NCBI RefSeq assembly: GCF_905475465.1
Contig: NC_062240.1
Span: 3,425,001-3,489,000, forward strand
Direction: 5' to 3'
DNA from: Pieris napi
Taxonomy: Eukaryota; Arthropoda; Insecta; Lepidoptera; Pieridae
Length of the DNA: 64,000 nucleotides
Below, one piece after another: positions 60,170-64,000 of the stretch. Every line of letters begins with the position of its first letter. Position 1 is the stretch's first letter. The notes below the pieces were generated by a model, which worked only from the letters and a program-made list of their open reading frames with translations, had not been told where the DNA came from and searched no databases. The position numbers and the translations under genes are program-made.

Positions 60170-61475
60170 ATGTAGGCTACAGTTTCTTCATTTAAACTAT
60201 TGTTTCTTATACAATAAAATAATCGTAAATTAAATGTTACTTCACAACCGATATACATTATCAAATAAAAATTTTATGCTCAAAATCGACGAACTGAACC
60301 AGAAGTTATTACCCTGACTGTGATGTAGTCACGCTTGCGCCTCTTTGTATAAAAACGTGTCACCGCAAAACGTGACACGGAAATAATACCATCTAGTTAT
60401 TTTTATCCTTTACAATATAAAAACTATTTTTAAGCTTTAAAAATCATTGACATAGTATGAAAACTTACTTTAATGTGGAACCTAATTTAAACTCACAAAT
60501 AAATTGGGACTATAAATAATCTATGTAGAGACATAACTCCTTAAAATATGAAAACCATATTTCTACGTATTTAGTACTTAAGGATGAAAAGCCTTCTTTG
60601 AGAAGCCAGACAGAGTTAATAAGGTTGATTTGATGTTAATGATATGACTATTTTTTTTTTTCTTAACTATGTAGCTTTGAATTATAAGCAATTCTTTTGT
60701 ACTTATATAGAATAGGTACATGAGTCATGTTTGCAATCAGAAAAGGCGTTATCACTTAACAAGAGTGACTTATGTAGTGTAGTAGTTATAAGTAGTTTAC
60801 AATGTACGACGATGTTTAAAGGTATATATGTTATATATCTTTGAAAAACAACTATTTCTGACCGCCCTACATTGAGCTACACAGAATTAATCACGGTATA
60901 ATTGCCGTGTCAAGATTATAATAATCTTACATCCACCTAAGCGTGCTAGTGATGGAGAGGGGGTTTTAGCCAACTACAAAGAGCCTGAAGGAGAAGGCGG
61001 TTTACAATTCAATGTGTTAGATTTTGTGTACGGCCTCGTATAAGTCCGTTTTCTGAACGTTGTTGCTTACAAACATTTCGTCAAAAAAAAGTGAGCCGTC
61101 ATGGGACGCCTGGCAGATGTGAAACATCGACATTATTTTGTAAAAGTAATATGCAGAAATGAACAGATTGTGATAGGAACTAAATATCTCATAATGATAA
61201 AATAAAATATTACGATTTTTTTCCAGATAACGATGACCATTTATTGAATAAACATTTATTTTCATTAAATACAAAAATTTACGAATTTATTTGAAATCGT
61301 GACTACTTAATTCGTGTAATAAGTGATTTCGAAATACACACACCGTACACACTACTACATACCTATAGACTGTATATATATACCATCATATAGCGTGACG
61401 ACGCGTTGCCACGGCATGCGTCGCCACGTAACGCCAGAAATCGGTTTTACGTGCGGCTATAGATGTTTCACATCA
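60170..61475. other. AT-rich stretch, small hairpin and GC patch
   Basis: CGTGTCAC-CGCAAAAC-GTGACACG forms an 8-bp stem at 60356-60379. A GC-richer patch lies at 61395-61455 (GACGCGTTGCCACGGCATGC). Neither is assigned. Confidence 0.35.
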
Positions 61476-61479
61476 AAAA

Positions 61480-61600
61480 TCTTGGCGATTTAAAATGGTG
61501 ACAGAGAGTTTTAATGCCAGCCAGTTCTTCTCATCAGTTGATTTCAGAACTGGTACACTGAAGTTCATAAGATGAATTAATTACATTTTGATTGTGTTGA
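61480..61600 (+). mobile_element. LINE 3' end (type B), decayed
   Basis: CTTGGCGATTTAAAATGGTG, GAGAGTTTTAATGCCAG, CCAGTTCTTCTC and TTTCAGAACTGGTACACTG follow the type B order with deletions. Confidence 0.5.
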
Positions 61601-62910
61601 TAGTCAAGTTAGCATATGATTCGTCTAAGCTGCTACGTGGACACTCACTCACTCTAACACTCAGTTTCGTTCTTGATGCTCACTTCAAAATACACATTAT
61701 ATTAGAAGAGAAGTAAGGGAAATGGATGACAGACAAGGAGTAACATAAACTAGGAAATCACCTTAATAGCACGGGAAGGTCAAGGTAAGGTAGAATGTCA
61801 AATGCAGTAAATAACTGACAGATAACGAGTATTGTCGTTGAATAACAGGAAGGTACGTTGAGTAAGAGTACTAGGAAGGCAGAAAATGAGAACCTGAACA
61901 ATGACTAGAATGCACAACATCATAGATTAGTTTGTTATCATTAGCCGTTTAATTTCAACATCAGAGCCTATTTTGCGAAAGCTTCTGCTTGTTTAGACCT
62001 CAATCGAACCGAGGACCGTACCGGCCAGTGCCTGTACAAATGTATACAAGTTTTGTGCCATTTCGTGTACTCGTTTTCCGATTAAACTCGAACTGACTAC
62101 AGATTCGATCTGCAGTTGTTATAACGAGTGTCAGATTATAAGTTTAATATTAATTGTCTTAAAGTTTCGAATGTTTAAAGTGCTAAATACTTTTAATAAT
62201 AATAATGACTATGGAATCAATATAACTATCGACGTTATATATATACGTATAAATAGTCGTTAATTTATCTATTTAGCAATATTGGTAAATCAAATAAACT
62301 ACTAGTATTAATGGTTTAGAACTAATTTGACTTTGACGTTGTGAATTTATAAGCTCCGTGACATTTAATGACAATGATAGATGACAGTAACGCCATTGCT
62401 GCGAATTAAATTGAGTTATTAAAATTAAAAATTCTAGTAAGAGAAATAGTTGTTCAGAAAAACAGATTGTATTGGTTATATTTTTTTTACGTTTCCGAAT
62501 TAAAAAAGAGTTAGTCTATTTCAGTTTATAATTTAAAAATTCATCAAGCACTTTTAGCCCACATACAGATTAATTTATTATTTTAATAACGAATATATTT
62601 GGACTACTAGATCCTAGATCTATCAAACTATACAATCTATTTAAAAACTTTTAAAAAAGTACTAATTGTAAATTTCTGTTATAAACGAACAATTCAATAT
62701 GCACATGCAATGTTAGCATTATATACTTATTTTTTGTGCATTTCAGTGACGGTTTGTCAGTGTAGTATCCCAAATATTAATCTATTGAACACAATCCCTT
62801 AACACAAAATGCATATTCATTTGAAGCGAAAAATAATTGATACAAATAGCGCAATACTGAAATTGTTTACTAATTATTTGCGTTTCAAAAAATGTATGTC
62901 TCCAGTGCTA
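61601..62910. other. AT-rich stretch without recognised features
   Basis: Nothing supported. Confidence 0.4.
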
Positions 62911-62915
62911 TAATC

Positions 62916-63130
62916 CAGTGGCGCTACAACCTTAAATGATTCTTGGCCTCAGATAACATCCGGTTCTTCGATCATTTTTATTTCATAGACATGTACGTTA
63001 TCGGCCTTTCTGACAAATGTCATCAAGTTACGATTTTGGTATGGTAGGAGCAAGTGCTAATTGTATAGAACGAAATCGAACGCACGTCCTCAGGGATGAG
63101 GGTCGCACGCTTAAGCTGCTAGAACAATCC
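62916..63130 (-). mobile_element. tRNA-derived SINE
   Basis: The plus strand reads CCAGTGGCGCTACAACCTTA, TTCTTGGCCTCAG, AATCGAACGCACG, CCTCAGGGATGAGGGTCGC and ACGCTTAAGCTGCTAGAAC. Head and tail are both present; the middle is eroded. Confidence 0.68.
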
Positions 63131-63890
63131 AATGTTTCAATTGCTTTGTTCTGTTCTGTTTCTTCTTAGACTATACATACTGTCTAAGTTTACTCATAAT
63201 AACAATATGCTTCATATTCTTAAAATAAAGTGCTGTCATATTCATGAACTTGTAAAGTGATTCCAGAGAAAAAGCACCCAGCTATTTTTATTAAAAAAAT
63301 GATTGTAGAATTATTTTCTTACGCAACAAAAAACATTATTTCATTATAAATCAACGTCCGAACCTTTCAACTGTTATTACAATCGATATAAGGCTAAAAA
63401 ACTCCCTCTGAAACTTGTAACCTCTATGATATCATAAATCACAAAGGCGCGTTATTAAATGCTAACCTAAAATACATTTATAGTGTGTCTGTTTGTTTAC
63501 AAATGGATATGTATTTTATGGGTAACGTTAATAAAAAATACTGTTATTAATGATAAATGTGTTTAGCATGGTACTGTGCAAGTAAATCGTTAGAACAACA
63601 CTTAACGAAGTGTTTTGTAAAATAAAGCTACAACGTAGATGATGGTTTTAGAATATGAGATTAATTGATTATAAAACAATCTATAAATTTATAGTCGTTT
63701 GTTATTTGGCATTTTTTATGTAGCGGTACGTGGATACCTTAAGTTTATAAGCTAAACAATTATGTTACACTAAAGGAAAGACACAAGGAAGAAGTGGCTA
63801 TTTGATACCTCCTTCGTTCCTTTCATCTTTGTAGCTTGTGACATGGACGAAAGTTCTTTATTTTAAATTACAATTCAAGTTCTTTTATTC
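63131..63890. other. AT-rich stretch without recognised features
   Basis: Nothing supported. Confidence 0.4.
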
Positions 63891-64000
63891 AAAAGTCATT
63901 TATTCATGTAGGTAACACAATGTACAATTATTATGAACGTCAAAAAAAATACATTAAATGCTTCTAATTTTACATTTACTGCCAGTTCTCAAATCAAGTT
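63891..64000 (-). mobile_element. LINE 3' end (type B), continues past the window
   Basis: The plus strand reads AAAAGTCATTTATTCATGTAGG, GAACGTCAAAAAAAATACATT and ACTGCCAGTTCTCAAATCAAG, cut by the window edge. It matches 56590-56670. Confidence 0.75.

Overview
This is an AT-rich eukaryotic window that reads as gene-poor intergenic or intronic DNA from a moth or butterfly (Lepidoptera). The call rests on the repeats: many copies of a tRNA-headed SINE (A box TGGCCTAGTGG, B box GGTTCGATCCC), short LINE 3' tails (GGCCGGCAACGCAC type and GAGAACTGGCAGTAAATG type), Helitron-like elements ending GGGTCAGCTAG, and small terminal-inverted-repeat (TIR) elements. The repeat families were recognised from memory and from matches within the window. 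No search was run and no species is claimed.

The best-supported coding unit is a complete PIF/Harbinger DNA transposon at 6382-9275. It has 24-bp TIRs with one mismatch, an ATT duplication on each side, and two spliced genes pointing inward. One is a HARBI1-like DDE transposase (407 aa, two exons, + strand). The other is a MADF-domain partner (317 aa, two exons, - strand). They are interlocked: the transposase intron holds the second MADF exon, and the MADF intron holds the second transposase exon, on opposite strands.

Most of the rest is a layered repeat landscape. Non-autonomous DNA elements with readable ends are a hAT MITE (11607-12015, 8-bp duplication), a palindrome-rich MITE (24277-24506), a Harbinger-type MITE nested in a SINE (24936-25227, TTA), a Harbinger deletion derivative with a relic transposase N-terminus (36936-37626, TTA), a second Harbinger-type MITE (42445-43002, TAA), a pogo-like MITE (46055-46213, TA) and a 350-bp element with perfect 108-bp inverted arms (58462-58811). 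Helitron-like copies lie at 18622-18925 (+) and 58032-58428 (-), with shorter fragments elsewhere. About fourteen SINE copies or fragments, about a dozen LINE 3' tails and several LINE ORF remnants are scattered on both strands.

The only candidate host coding sequence is a possible first exon at 22611-22764 (- strand) with a good start context and a splice donor; its product is not recognised. No rRNA genes, stand-alone tRNA genes or CRISPR arrays were seen. Long stretches between the listed features are AT-rich, with stops in all frames.
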